NCBI RefSeq assembly: GCF_013912375.1
Contig: NZ_JACETV010000001.1
Location: 1,488,001 to 1,552,000, forward strand
Direction of reading: 5' to 3'
Source of the DNA: Emticicia sp. BO119
Lineage (GTDB): Bacteria > Bacteroidota > Bacteroidia > Cytophagales > Spirosomataceae
DNA: 64,000 nucleotides
Position 1 is the stretch's first letter, and each line of letters opens with the position of its first letter. This document shows, in pieces, positions 45,808 through 55,183 of the stretch. The notes under the pieces are model-generated. The model did not search any database. It was not told the origin of the DNA and saw only the letters and a list, made by a program, of their open reading frames with translations. The position numbers and the translations under genes were made by a program.

Positions 45808-48204
45808 TTACTCCGCTTTTAAAGATTTTACAGGATTTGTTAATGCGGCTTTGATAGATTGATAGCCGACTGTAGCAACCGCCACTGCAATTATTAACAC
45901 ACCAATAATTGCATAAAACCACCATTCGATGTTAATATGGTAAGCAAAGTCCTGCAACCATTTATTCATAAAATAGTAGGAGAGGGGACACGCCACAATA
46001 AAGGCAATGCCAACCAGTTTTAAAAAGTCACTTGAAAGCAAGACGGTAATACTTGTTACAGAGGCTCCTAAAACCTTGCGGACACCAATTTCTTTGGTAC
46101 GTTGTTCTGCCGCAAAAGCAGCTAAACCAAATAAACCCAAGCAGGAAACAAAGATGGCAACTATAGCAAAGGCATTGAATAATGTGGCAATGCGTTGCTC
46201 GGTATTGTAAAGCCTGTCATAAGTATCATTTAAAAAATGATACTCTAATGGGCGGCTTGGAATAAATTCGGCCCATAGTTTTTCAGTTGAGGTAATTGCC
46301 TCCTTTTCTTTCCCTTTTACTGGCTTTACATATACTCCACCCCGCCAGTTATCCTCGCTAAAAATTACCAGAGGGCCTATTTGTTCGTGCATACTTTTAA
46401 AATGGAAGTCTCTGACAACGCCTAAAATTATACCCTTACGGCCATGAAGGTGAAAACGCTTGCCTACAGGCTTCTTTATTCCGAATTTTTTTACTGCTGT
46501 CTCATTAAGCACAACATTTTCTTTATCGGCTAAATTGTTTTCTCCAAACCAGTGCCCTGCGGCCATTTTTAATCCAAAAACTTTCTGATAATTATGTTCA
46601 ACTGATAATTGAGAGACTGTGGGCTGAAAGTCTTCAGGGCGACCATCCCAGTCTAAACTACCGCTATGCGTACTTTTGATATCCACTATATTCTGGCTGG
46701 CAGTAGTTATGGATTCAATGCTTGATTCTGTCAGTAAACGGCTTTTTATTGTATTAATATCAATTTTAGATTTAATATTCCATGGAATCGAAAACTCAAA
46801 CATATTGGCTTTTTCATAGCCTAATTTTACATTTTGAATAAATTTTATCTGTTGAAATACCACCAGTGTAGCAATCAGAAAAACAGATGAAACCACAAAC
46901 TGAACAACTACCAAAGTTTTTCGGAATGAACTATTGTTTGATTTCAAAATGTTAAAACCTCTTAAAGCCCGGATTGGCTGAAAGGAGGAAAGTAGGATGG
47001 CGGGATAAATTCCAGTTAAAAGTATGGCTAAAAAAGTAGTACCTAAAAGCACAAGCCAAAGTGTGGTATCAGTCAGGTTAAGAGTAAAATGTTTATCAGC
47101 TAACTCATTGAAAAAAGGTAATAAACTGTAAACTAAACATAAGGCTATACCCAATGCTACCATACACATCAAAACCGACTCCACCATAAACTGGATAAAA
47201 AGCTGTGAATATTCAGCCCCGATAATCTTTTTAACACTTACTTCTTTGGCTCTCAGGCTTGCTCTTGCAGTCGCTAAATTTACATAGTTGATACATGCAG
47301 TAAACAAAATAATAAAAGCAAGTGCTAAGAAGATATAAGTAGTTTTTGCATCACCCTTTGGTATGTCATTAGAACGGTCCACACCATCCATATGAATGGC
47401 TGTAATTGGTTCAGTTAAAAGTGTTACATTGTCTTCAATCTTTCCTGTTTTGGGGTCTTTTCTTGCTAATTGCAGAATTCTGGTAATCTTCTGGTCTAAT
47501 TTTGAAAGATTGACATTAGGCTTGACCAATACAAAAGTTTCATAATTAAAGTTGCCCCAATTGCTATCATTTTCAAAGGTTTTAGGATTCGATAAATAAG
47601 CCGCCATTGGCATTAGAAAATCATACTGAAAACTCGAATTAGTAGGGTTGTCTTTAAAAACAGCTCTTACCATATAATCAAGTGTATCAATTTTGATGAT
47701 TTTTCCACTTACCTTAATGTCTCCAAATAATTGAATCGCCTTTGATTCAGTCATCGCGATGCTTCTCAGATTTTTGCCAAACTCTGTAAAATCCCCATCA
47801 ATCAAATCATAATCAAATACATTAAACCAGTTATTATCAACACAGGCCACTTTCTTTTCAATGGATAACTTATTTCCAATTTTCATAGGAGCACCATTCC
47901 AGAAAGGTCTGACAGTACGTGTAACTTCCTCTGCTTCAGGTAGTTGTTTCAACTGTTCAGCTAACAACATAGGTGTGGTTGACCAAATCCATGTTTCTTC
48001 CTTGTTTACTTTATTATGCGTAATAATTTGTCGAATTCTATCTGATTTTATATGATAAGTATCAAAACTTAATTCGTTCTGAACCCAAATCAACATGAGT
48101 ACAGCCACAGCCATACCAACAGCTAAGCCGCCTATATTTATGAGAGAAGAAACCCGGTTTTTGAACAGGTTTCTAAGGGTGATGGTGAGGTAATTGCGTA
48201 TCAT
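45808..48204 (-). CDS. Fused FtsX/MacB-type ABC permease, array copy 6 (first after PadR)
   Basis: A 798-aa permease (start MIRNYLTITLRNLFKNRVSS) and the most diverged copy. The second coupling motif is standard (EQRTKEIGVRKVLGAS), but the first is SLRAKEVSVKKIIGA, with the usual G-(I/V)-R-K changed to S-V-K-K. The end is NPVKSLKAE. It follows the PadR gene by 89 nt, so it is likely the first permease of the transcript. Layout and length match the other copies. Confidence 0.9.
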   Translation of the reverse strand: MIRNYLTITLRNLFKNRVSSLINIGGLAVGMAVAVLMLIWVQNELSFDTYHIKSDRIRQIITHNKVNKEETWIWSTTPMLLAEQLKQLPEAEEVTRTVRPFWNGAPMKIGNKLSIEKKVACVDNNWFNVFDYDLIDGDFTEFGKNLRSIAMTESKAIQLFGDIKVSGKIIKIDTLDYMVRAVFKDNPTNSSFQYDFLMPMAAYLSNPKTFENDSNWGNFNYETFVLVKPNVNLSKLDQKITRILQLARKDPKTGKIEDNVTLLTEPITAIHMDGVDRSNDIPKGDAKTTYIFLALAFIILFTACINYVNLATARASLRAKEVSVKKIIGAEYSQLFIQFMVESVLMCMVALGIALCLVYSLLPFFNELADKHFTLNLTDTTLWLVLLGTTFLAILLTGIYPAILLSSFQPIRALRGFNILKSNNSSFRKTLVVVQFVVSSVFLIATLVVFQQIKFIQNVKLGYEKANMFEFSIPWNIKSKIDINTIKSRLLTESSIESITTASQNIVDIKSTHSGSLDWDGRPEDFQPTVSQLSVEHNYQKVFGLKMAAGHWFGENNLADKENVVLNETAVKKFGIKKPVGKRFHLHGRKGIILGVVRDFHFKSMHEQIGPLVIFSEDNWRGGVYVKPVKGKEKEAITSTEKLWAEFIPSRPLEYHFLNDTYDRLYNTEQRIATLFNAFAIVAIFVSCLGLFGLAAFAAEQRTKEIGVRKVLGASVTSITVLLSSDFLKLVGIAFIVACPLSYYFMNKWLQDFAYHINIEWWFYAIIGVLIIAVAVATVGYQSIKAALTNPVKSLKAE

Positions 48205-48293
48205 AATTTTGAGAGGGAAAAGATTAGTATGGGTTATAAGGGTAATGTTTAGTAATAGCTATAGAATAAAGCCTTCAGGCAAATTCAGTGGTG

Positions 48294-48632
48294 TTATATG
48301 CTTATAGTAGCTAAACTTTGCGGTGGAATGGAATCCCACATCCGGTTGCGTAAAAGTCGAATCTCGTCGAGGGTGCGATTGCCTAAAGTTGTTACTGAAA
48401 ACAATCGTTTACGTCGTCCACCTCGTTCGGCAGTAGCCTCTCCCATATGAGAACTTAACATATTCTTTTCTTCTAAGCGGTTTAAAGCTGCATGAACGGC
48501 ACTAATACTAAGTGAACGCCCCGTTTGTTGTTCGATTTCTTCTGTAATAGCTACTCCATAAGCACCATCGCCTAATATGGCGACCGTCAGTAAAACAATT
48601 TCTTCAAATTCCCCTAAATAGGTTCTTCGCAT
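48294..48632 (-). CDS. PadR-family transcriptional regulator
   Basis: A 112-aa winged-helix regulator with the PadR N-terminal domain: YLGEFEEIVLLTVAIL, GAYGVAITEEIEQQTGR, and the recognition region SISAVHAALNRLEEKNML, then the wing with ERGGRRKRLFSVTTLG. It is at the head of the permease array on the same strand, so it probably represses or senses for the array. PadR genes paired with duplicated FtsX-type permeases are known from Acidobacteria. The effector is unknown. The 276-nt region upstream shows a CAAATTTA (minus-strand TAAATTTG) -7-like element at 48701-48708 without a well-spaced -33. Confidence 0.92.
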   Translation of the reverse strand: MRRTYLGEFEEIVLLTVAILGDGAYGVAITEEIEQQTGRSLSISAVHAALNRLEEKNMLSSHMGEATAERGGRRKRLFSVTTLGNRTLDEIRLLRNRMWDSIPPQSLATISI

Positions 48633-48858
48633 AATGGTTTTATATGAATCAGGTTTAAATAAAATTAACTGACGAAATAAGTTATGTGGAAGGAAAGAAA
48701 CAAATTTAAACCGGCTCCATGTCTGTATCAGTTGAACAAATGATATGCCAAGCCCAAAACTGAATAAAAACAGAGTGATTTTGATGTTTTTTTTAAATTT
48801 TAGTGTCCGAAATCGTACAGTTGGCTTGTCCGATACCGTACATGTTTTATAAATAAAA

Positions 48859-48879
48859 AACAGCCTTTGGAGGGCTGTT
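48859..48879 (-). terminator. Terminator of the epimerase-like gene
   Basis: A 7-bp stem (48859-48865 with 48873-48879) is followed on the minus strand by TTTTTATTT. It separates the Crp/epimerase unit from the PadR array. The rest of 48633-48858 shows no gene. Confidence 0.8.
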
Positions 48880-48908
48880 CATTAGGCGTCTTTCTGGAGT
48901 CTATTTTC

Positions 48909-49832
48909 TCAACTTTCAGCTTTTAATATTTCCTTTACCCCTTGCTGATAAGATGTTGGTTTAAAGTTAAAATACTTTTCAAACTTACTGCTATCAAAAA
49001 AGTATTCTCTGTCATATTGGTATCGCATTTCATAAATTTCTTTGAGAAACGGGACAAAAAAGCCAGCCAATTTTACCAAAAAGGTAGGGAATAACTGATA
49101 TTTCCCACTTTTGCCCATTTCTTTGGCAAATAGTTGAATCCATTCTTCACCAGTTAAAGAATTATGGTCTGTTGGTAGATTCCAGATTTGATTATAGGCT
49201 TCGGGTGTATTTCCGAGCATAGCGGTTGCTTTTCCGGCATCAGGGGTATAAGTAAAAGTGTGCTTCACCCTGGCATTGAAAAACCATTGTGCTTTTTTAC
49301 CTTCTGACAAATTTTTATGAACGAGTTCCATTAATATGCTTCTGTCTTTTACTGCACCATAAAAATCAGCCGCTCTGGTTATAATAGCTTGAAGTTTTCT
49401 TTCCTTAATGGCGTTTAAAATCATTCTATCTAAAACTGCACGTATTTCACCTTTCTTGCTTGTAGGGCTAAAAGGAGATTCTTCAGTAATGTGCTTAACA
49501 TTATCGCCTCCAATCATATATACATTATCGAAGAATACCAGCTTGCTATTATTTTCAATACAGGCATCTATTACATTCTGCATCAGTTCAGGCCATTGTT
49601 TTTGCCAAACACTTAGCTTGTATTCAAAACCAACTGTGAGGTAAACAATTTCAGAGCCTTTAATAGCTTTGAAAACTTCTTCTTTATTGGTTAAATCTGC
49701 CGGATGAATTGTATCCGTAGCATTAATTTTTTTTGGATTTCTGCTTACCAAACGAATCTCATTTGTGTATTTTTTTAAGGCTTTCGCAAGTTCGATCCCT
49801 ATTGCACCGTTAGTTCCTAATATTGTTTGCAT
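48909..49832 (-). CDS. NAD(P)-binding epimerase/dehydratase-like protein
   Basis: A 307-aa atypical extended-SDR protein. It starts MQTILGTNGAIGIELAKALK, a Rossmann-type motif with the glycines spaced as GTNGAIG, and has a VYLTVGF segment and an FFDNVYMIGG region. The usual YxxxK is not clear, so it may be an NmrA-like or atypical SDR. I use ATG 49832, because the longer frame adds 24 residues before the Rossmann strand and runs towards the upstream gene. It lies 68 nt after the Crp/Fnr gene, which may control it. The substrate is unknown. Confidence 0.82.
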   Translation of the reverse strand: MQTILGTNGAIGIELAKALKKYTNEIRLVSRNPKKINATDTIHPADLTNKEEVFKAIKGSEIVYLTVGFEYKLSVWQKQWPELMQNVIDACIENNSKLVFFDNVYMIGGDNVKHITEESPFSPTSKKGEIRAVLDRMILNAIKERKLQAIITRAADFYGAVKDRSILMELVHKNLSEGKKAQWFFNARVKHTFTYTPDAGKATAMLGNTPEAYNQIWNLPTDHNSLTGEEWIQLFAKEMGKSGKYQLFPTFLVKLAGFFVPFLKEIYEMRYQYDREYFFDSSKFEKYFNFKPTSYQQGVKEILKAES

Positions 49833-49900
49833 AATTGTCTGTTTTTGTTTTTTGATGACACAAAGTTCAGCAACAAACAAATTCATGCTCTTGACAAAAA

Positions 49901-50470
49901 TCAAGAAATTGCCTTTCGCCTTATTCTACTAAAAGTTTCTGGAGTCATACCCAACATTGAAGCTATATATTGTAGAGGCACCTGATTGAATAATTCTCTG
50001 TTTTGCTTAAAAAAGAAATTATACCTTTCTTCTGCAGTCATAGATAAATGACTGAAAATCCGATCTTCTAACATAGTAAAACATTTGGCGATGAAAAGTT
50101 TTTCAAGTAAATGCCATTTCGAAATTTTATTACCAATCTGGTTATAATCATCTTTTCTGATTGTATATAGTTCGACATCTGTCAAGGCTTGTATTGTCCA
50201 TCTGGCAGGACTATCAAAAACCAGACTTGAAAGATCGGTAATAAAATAACCCTGTGTCGAAATCCATTGCGTTACTTCTCTGTCTTCAGTAGTTATGTAA
50301 ATACGAAGCATACCGGATTTGATAAAACTCAGTTTTTCACAATGCCGGCCAGTTCTCAGATAAAAATCCCCTTTCTTTAAAGTTTGGTGTATGAATAAGG
50401 AGCTAATAAGCATTAGGTCTTCTTGCTCAACGCCAAAATAAGAATTAATGTATTTTTCAAGTTCGGTCAT
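49901..50470 (-). CDS. Crp/Fnr-family transcriptional regulator
   Basis: A 189-aa one-component regulator with an N-terminal cyclic-nucleotide-binding fold (LKKGDFYLRTGRHCEKLSFI, about 32-51) and a C-terminal HTH ending PLQYIASMLGMTPETFSRIR. The Arg and Glu that bind cAMP in Crp are not clearly conserved, as is usual for this group in Bacteroidota. The start is ATG 50470 (MTELEKYINSYFG). The longer frame adds 71 low-quality residues and would overlap the divergent metallophosphoesterase gene. It is upstream of the epimerase-like gene on the same strand. Confidence 0.9.
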   Translation of the reverse strand: MTELEKYINSYFGVEQEDLMLISSLFIHQTLKKGDFYLRTGRHCEKLSFIKSGMLRIYITTEDREVTQWISTQGYFITDLSSLVFDSPARWTIQALTDVELYTIRKDDYNQIGNKISKWHLLEKLFIAKCFTMLEDRIFSHLSMTAEERYNFFFKQNRELFNQVPLQYIASMLGMTPETFSRIRRKAIS

Positions 50471-50585
50471 TATTTTTCGGGAAATATGATATTTAAATTT
50501 TTTATCCAATCTTAATATCTCTCCCCAAATTAAGAATAATATTTTATGTAGTTTTGAAAATTGAAAAACTAAACACCTATAACCT

Positions 50586-51395
50586 ATGCAACGCAGAGAT
50601 TTTCTGAAAAATGTCTCTTTAGCTACTATCCTGTTAGCAGACGGAAGTATTATTCCAGCCTTAAGCGCAGAATCATTTGCCAAGCGAAACAGACTCAGAT
50701 TTGTAGTTGCTTCTGATGGACATTACGGACAAGATAAAACGGCATTTCAACAGTATTTCGATACAGCAGTCAACCAGATCAATCTTCAACATAAAAAGGG
50801 GAAATTAGATTTGTGTATTTTCAATGGGGATGTAATTCATGATAATCCTTCATTTTTACGGGCTTCAAAACAAGCCTTAGATAAACTTGAAATGCCTTAT
50901 TATGTTACTCAGGGAAATCATGATAGAGTAACACCGGAAATTTGGGAACAAACCTGGAAAATGCCGCTTGATTATGACGTGGTGATGAAAGATAATGCTT
51001 TTTTATTTGGTACAACTTCTAATATCAAAGGTGAATACCTTTGCCCGAATGTCAGTTGGTTCAGAAACAAATTGGAAGAGCATAAAAATAAAAAGAACGT
51101 ATTCATCTTTGTGCATATCACACCGGTGAAATGGACAGAGAATGGGGTGGATTGCGTAGAGTTTCAGGAATTAATGAAACAATATAAGAATGTAAGAGGA
51201 GTATTTAACGGGCATGACCACGACCAGGAAGGTGTAAAAATAAAAGATGGGATTCCCTATTTGTTTGATTCGCATATAGGCGGAAGCTGGGGTACCGCTT
51301 ACAGAGGTTTCAGGATTGTTGAACTTAAGAGAAATAATGATATATTAACCTATTTAATGAACCCAATAGAAAAAATCAATGAAGCAACTATTTAG
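50586..51395 (+). CDS. Exported metallophosphoesterase (Tat-like signal)
   Basis: A 269-aa calcineurin-type phosphoesterase. The N-terminus MQRRDFLKNVSLATILL looks like a Tat signal (RRDFLK), so it would be exported folded. The metal-binding set is intact: SDGHYG (Asp44, His46), NGD (80-82), GNHD (110-113), a VHIT His (about 175) and GHDHD (about 212). The substrate is unknown: a nucleotide, phospholipid or sugar phosphate is possible. It converges on the SGNH esterase gene with an 8-bp overlap of the coding ends. Confidence 0.88.
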   Translation: MQRRDFLKNVSLATILLADGSIIPALSAESFAKRNRLRFVVASDGHYGQDKTAFQQYFDTAVNQINLQHKKGKLDLCIFNGDVIHDNPSFLRASKQALDKLEMPYYVTQGNHDRVTPEIWEQTWKMPLDYDVVMKDNAFLFGTTSNIKGEYLCPNVSWFRNKLEEHKNKKNVFIFVHITPVKWTENGVDCVEFQELMKQYKNVRGVFNGHDHDQEGVKIKDGIPYLFDSHIGGSWGTAYRGFRIVELKRNNDILTYLMNPIEKINEATI

Positions 51396-52185
51396 CTTTG
51401 CTCATTGATTTTAAGTATGTTTCGGCAAATCTCTGACCAAGCAAGCGCTGTCCGTCTGAATTGAAATGAATAAAATCACCTTTGTGCTTTAAATCGCCTG
51501 TGTTAATCAAATAACAATTAGGGTCAGATTTTACATACTGTCTGATGATCTCATTAATTGCATTCCACTCTGAAGGTGATTTAGAATAATTACCCAATTC
51601 ACCTATCAGTATCGGAAGTGTATCATTATTGGCATATTGTCTGAAAATACTAAATATTTTTTTTAGATTATCATTGTAAAGAGGAATAGCTTTGGCATTT
51701 GCATCACTTTCTCCCTGATGCCATAAGATTCCTTTTACTATACCTTGCTTTTTTGCGAATTCCATTTTCTCACGAAAATTAGTCATTAATTTCACGCCTC
51801 TGTGCACAGAATCTCCAAGCCATTGCCTGCTTGAACTTCCACCGACAGCTGTCGGAATAATCAGAATAGTAATAGAATTGTCAATTCCTTTCAATAAATT
51901 TTGCGCAAAAGATAATCCACAATCTAAACCCTTAAGATTAGGCTCATAGAAGTGTATAGGCTCTCTGGCTTTAATAATCTGGAAGTTTTTGTCAATTGTA
52001 AGTATTCTATCATTAGTAATTGTATCGTGTGTCTCTAATAAACCTCTTCCAGCCATATTAGATTGTCCTGCCATCAGGAAAACCCATATTTCTTTATTAG
52101 ATACCTTACTATTACTTATCTGCTTACCTGGATGACAGGCATATAATCCTGAAATAACGAAGAGTGCCAGAATAATTCCTTTCAT
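51388..52185 (-). CDS. Sialate O-acetylesterase-type (SASA/DUF303) SGNH esterase lipoprotein
   Basis: A 265-aa carbohydrate esterase. The N-terminus has a lipobox GLYAC (Cys about 17), so it is probably lipid-anchored. The catalytic block GQSNMAG (Ser42) is typical of the SASA family, and WHQGESDA (about 157-164) carries the conserved HQGE. A Gly-Asn block (ELGNY) and a C-terminal DxxH-like region (KGDFIHFN) complete an SGNH-like set. It would remove acetyl groups from sugars. It lies 44 nt after the TonB-plug protein gene on the same strand and near a pectate lyase, so pectin or hemicellulose deacetylation is plausible. Confidence 0.87.
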   Translation of the reverse strand: MKGIILALFVISGLYACHPGKQISNSKVSNKEIWVFLMAGQSNMAGRGLLETHDTITNDRILTIDKNFQIIKAREPIHFYEPNLKGLDCGLSFAQNLLKGIDNSITILIIPTAVGGSSSRQWLGDSVHRGVKLMTNFREKMEFAKKQGIVKGILWHQGESDANAKAIPLYNDNLKKIFSIFRQYANNDTLPILIGELGNYSKSPSEWNAINEIIRQYVKSDPNCYLINTGDLKHKGDFIHFNSDGQRLLGQRFAETYLKSMSKAK

Positions 52186-52229
52186 GGTAATAAATTCACT
52201 TGTATTGGGGTGTCATCAACTATTTAATT

Positions 52230-54893
52230 TTATTTCTTTGTAGTAATCACAATTATTCCGTTTCCACCTCTTGCCCCGTAAATAGCAGCATTGCCGTATT
52301 TAATTGCACCAAGTGAAGCAATATCTCTTACGTTTATACTACTCAATAAAGCGAGAGTCAGGTTTGGGTCATCAGTAAAGTTACCATCTATAGAAATTGC
52401 TGCTGGTCTAACTCCTCCTTTTAAACTTGTTGAACTACGAAATCCAACAAATTCAGGATTCGCAATTAATCCTGGTATCCTTTTTAACAAATCAAAGATT
52501 GTAAGATTCATATCTATTTCATTGATTCTTACATTAAAATCGGTAAGAACACTTCCATAAACTTTTTCATCGGGCACCTCAATCTGTGCACGATTGAATT
52601 GAATACCAGCAATAGAGAGCCGATTGGTACTATCAAGGCTTAATTTTTTTGGATTTAGTACTTCAATATCTTCGAAATTAGTTCTATTTAGGTTCTCAAG
52701 ATCAAGCCAGAAGTCATTAGGTAAACTACTCGAAATGCCTTCTTTGCCCCAAAAATCTCTCATCTCTGCATTCTGATAGTTTGTGACTGTTCCGTCTGCG
52801 GCAAATTCGAGATAAAAATTAGGTAAAACAATTTGTGAACGTTTATAGGGATAATCCCTAAAAGTAAGCCTTACTGCTTCTGTCCTTTTGGTTAAGAATA
52901 CTAATAAAGGGTATTCTGAATATAAATAAAAGTGATTTGTTTCCTCATCAAATTTGCACAATTCCTTGGCTTTGCCAATTACTAAGGAGCTATCCTCCAA
53001 TTGTGATTTCACGGTCACAGTCGCATCATATAAGTCAAGTATTTTTCTCATTTTAAATACCTTAAACCCATTCTCCTCTAATCTGTTCTGGCTTAATGAA
53101 ATCAGAAAATATTTTAAGCTTTCCTGATAAATTTTTTGCTGGTTCTTTTTCCAGAGTAAATCTTGTTTTTCATTAACAGGAGTGAGTTTCTTAAAGAACT
53201 TATCTCCTTTAACCACACTCTCTTTTCCATCAGTTTCAAACTGATTCAATTTGTAAGTCATTATATACCCCAAAGCATTGTTTAGAATAAAAAGAGGTTT
53301 ATCCGCTTTTGCGGTTAATTTTTTTGATTCATCATAATTAAAACTAACTACTTCGGGGTTTGAAATAATGCAGCTTTCTGTAAACTGTGTTTTGCCGACT
53401 AATTCTGTTGGGTCACCTAATAAAGTCCTGGAAAAGATTTTCCAGTTTTTCTGGTAGTCTTTATTTTTTTCGCCTAAAAGTGAAAAATTATCAGGTTTTA
53501 GATTGATTTCATGAATAACTGAGTTTTCTTTCGCATTGATAGCTTCCTTCGAAACGTAAAATTTAGGATGATATGTCAATAATTCAAGTTGTTGCAGGGC
53601 AGAAGGAACTTTTAATGTGAATCTTCCTTCTTTATTAGTTGATACACCATTTTCTGTATGATTTACGAATACTTCGGCTGATTCAACAGGAATACCATCT
53701 GCATCAGTTACTTTTCCATTGATAAACCAGAATTTCTGCTCATTTTCGGCATATATACTTGCTAAATTTTCAGGAGTTGATTTTTCTAAAATGGAGTCTT
53801 CACCTTCAAAATCATCAGGTAAAAGGTTTGAAAAACCTTCGTTCCCCCAATAATCTCTTAAAATCATTCCGTTTGGTTTGGTCACCCAACCGTTATGAGT
53901 AAATTCTATAGAGCCATTTGTCATAACAATCTGTGAAAATTTATAAGGATAGTCAGAAAAAACAGGTCGTGGATTAAAATGATTAAGCAGGAAAATTATC
54001 AATGGTTTATCGGAACCAAGTATATATCTTTTAGTAAGACTATCGTATTTACAAATTGAATCTGCCCTACATTTGAAAATAGTGCCATCTTTTAAGTCTT
54101 TTGCCACTGTCGTTCTACCCAGGTACACGTCTTTTATATTAGACTCCTGAAATATCTCAAAACCATTTTCCTCTAATTTATTCTGACTAAGTGATACTAA
54201 GAAATTTCTGAAAGAATCATGATAGGCTCTTTTTCTGAATTTTTTCCATTTATTTTCCTGTCTTTCATCTTTTGACTTTAGTTTTTCAAAAAATTTATCT
54301 CCTGCAAAAAAGGTCAATTTGCCATTTGAGATAAATGTTTCCATCTGAAACATAATTTTATAGCCTAATCCATTATTCTGAATAAAAATAGGTTCATCAG
54401 CAGTAGCTAAAACATTTTTGTCTTTATCATACTCTAATCTGATTGATTCGGGATTTAATATTTCGCAATTAGAAGTAAATTGAGAATCTCCTAATAATCC
54501 TTCTTTAAATATTCTCCATTTCTTTTTCCAGTCTTTATCTCTTTTGGCGGTAATCATAACCTCTTTAAGCATATTTGAGGTTTCCATTAGAAAGATAATG
54601 GTTTTATTCATTTCATAAGGTGCGAGCACTTTTTTTACCGTATTATAACCTATAAATGAAACTACTAATTCGATCTTTTGAATACTTTTAGGAATTCTTA
54701 AAATAAAGCTACCATCTACTTTAGTGGTTGTACCAATAGAAGTATTGTTAACATAAACATTAACAAATTCAAGTGGAGTTCTACTAACTTCCAAAACTTT
54801 TCCTTTTACAGTCCAGCTATTATCCTGCGCATGAGATTCAGTATAGAAAATCTGAGACAGAATCACAAGAAAGCATGTTAATTGCCATTTCAT
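52230..54893 (-). CDS. Duplicated carboxypeptidase-like module with a TonB-receptor plug and no barrel
   Basis: An 887-aa exported protein (signal peptide to about 22). Two tandem copies of a ~370-residue module are visible (about 25-385 and 390-740). Each starts with a CarboxypepD_reg-like Ig domain (VKGKVLEVSRTPLEFVNVYV; INGKVTDADGIPVESAEVFV). Each then has the same block: KKW/KNW, LLGD, FTxxC-I-NPE, an AxADxPxFIxNNxLGY element, and FLVSLSQNKLEENGF or FLISLSQNRLEENGF. The last ~110 residues are a TonB-dependent-receptor plug ending GARGGNGIIVITTKK, where the protein stops. No 22-strand barrel follows, and the next gene is 44 nt on. It may be a periplasmic signalling or docking part. Function unknown. 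Confidence 0.85.
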   Translation of the reverse strand: MKWQLTCFLVILSQIFYTESHAQDNSWTVKGKVLEVSRTPLEFVNVYVNNTSIGTTTKVDGSFILRIPKSIQKIELVVSFIGYNTVKKVLAPYEMNKTIIFLMETSNMLKEVMITAKRDKDWKKKWRIFKEGLLGDSQFTSNCEILNPESIRLEYDKDKNVLATADEPIFIQNNGLGYKIMFQMETFISNGKLTFFAGDKFFEKLKSKDERQENKWKKFRKRAYHDSFRNFLVSLSQNKLEENGFEIFQESNIKDVYLGRTTVAKDLKDGTIFKCRADSICKYDSLTKRYILGSDKPLIIFLLNHFNPRPVFSDYPYKFSQIVMTNGSIEFTHNGWVTKPNGMILRDYWGNEGFSNLLPDDFEGEDSILEKSTPENLASIYAENEQKFWFINGKVTDADGIPVESAEVFVNHTENGVSTNKEGRFTLKVPSALQQLELLTYHPKFYVSKEAINAKENSVIHEINLKPDNFSLLGEKNKDYQKNWKIFSRTLLGDPTELVGKTQFTESCIISNPEVVSFNYDESKKLTAKADKPLFILNNALGYIMTYKLNQFETDGKESVVKGDKFFKKLTPVNEKQDLLWKKNQQKIYQESLKYFLISLSQNRLEENGFKVFKMRKILDLYDATVTVKSQLEDSSLVIGKAKELCKFDEETNHFYLYSEYPLLVFLTKRTEAVRLTFRDYPYKRSQIVLPNFYLEFAADGTVTNYQNAEMRDFWGKEGISSSLPNDFWLDLENLNRTNFEDIEVLNPKKLSLDSTNRLSIAGIQFNRAQIEVPDEKVYGSVLTDFNVRINEIDMNLTIFDLLKRIPGLIANPEFVGFRSSTSLKGGVRPAAISIDGNFTDDPNLTLALLSSINVRDIASLGAIKYGNAAIYGARGGNGIIVITTKK

Positions 54894-54989
54894 AATTTTA
54901 AACGGAGTCTTTGAAATATCTAATTTTTCAAGAATATATTACAAATATATAGAAATCCTGATTTTCAGGATAAGTATTTGGTTTCTTTC

Positions 54990-55019
54990 TTGACAAAGAC
55001 GTTTTTTTACTACTTTTTG
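54990..55019 (+). promoter_or_regulatory. Possible promoter for the pectate lyase
   Basis: TTG (54990-54992) and TACTTTTTG (55011-55019) are 18 nt apart; the -7 has one extra T compared with TAnnTTTG. It lies in the 290-nt divergent gap 54894-55183, which otherwise shows only AT-rich sequence. Confidence 0.35.
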
Positions 55020-55183
55020 GCGTTAATTTCCAAGCATTTAAATCAATTTAGTATGAGTTTTGTGGAATATTGAAAGATTTATTGAATAAGAAAAAGCTTT
55101 AAAAAAAAATAATTTATTGGATCGAAAATTGATTGGAACACAACAACTGCTTTCTTTAAAATTTGCTACAAGCCAAAACTGAT

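Noticed and set aside
33418-48204. Permease array as an assembly artefact
   Set aside because: The six copies differ throughout their periplasmic domains and all frames are intact, so they are true paralogues. Only the short spacers and gene ends are near-identical.
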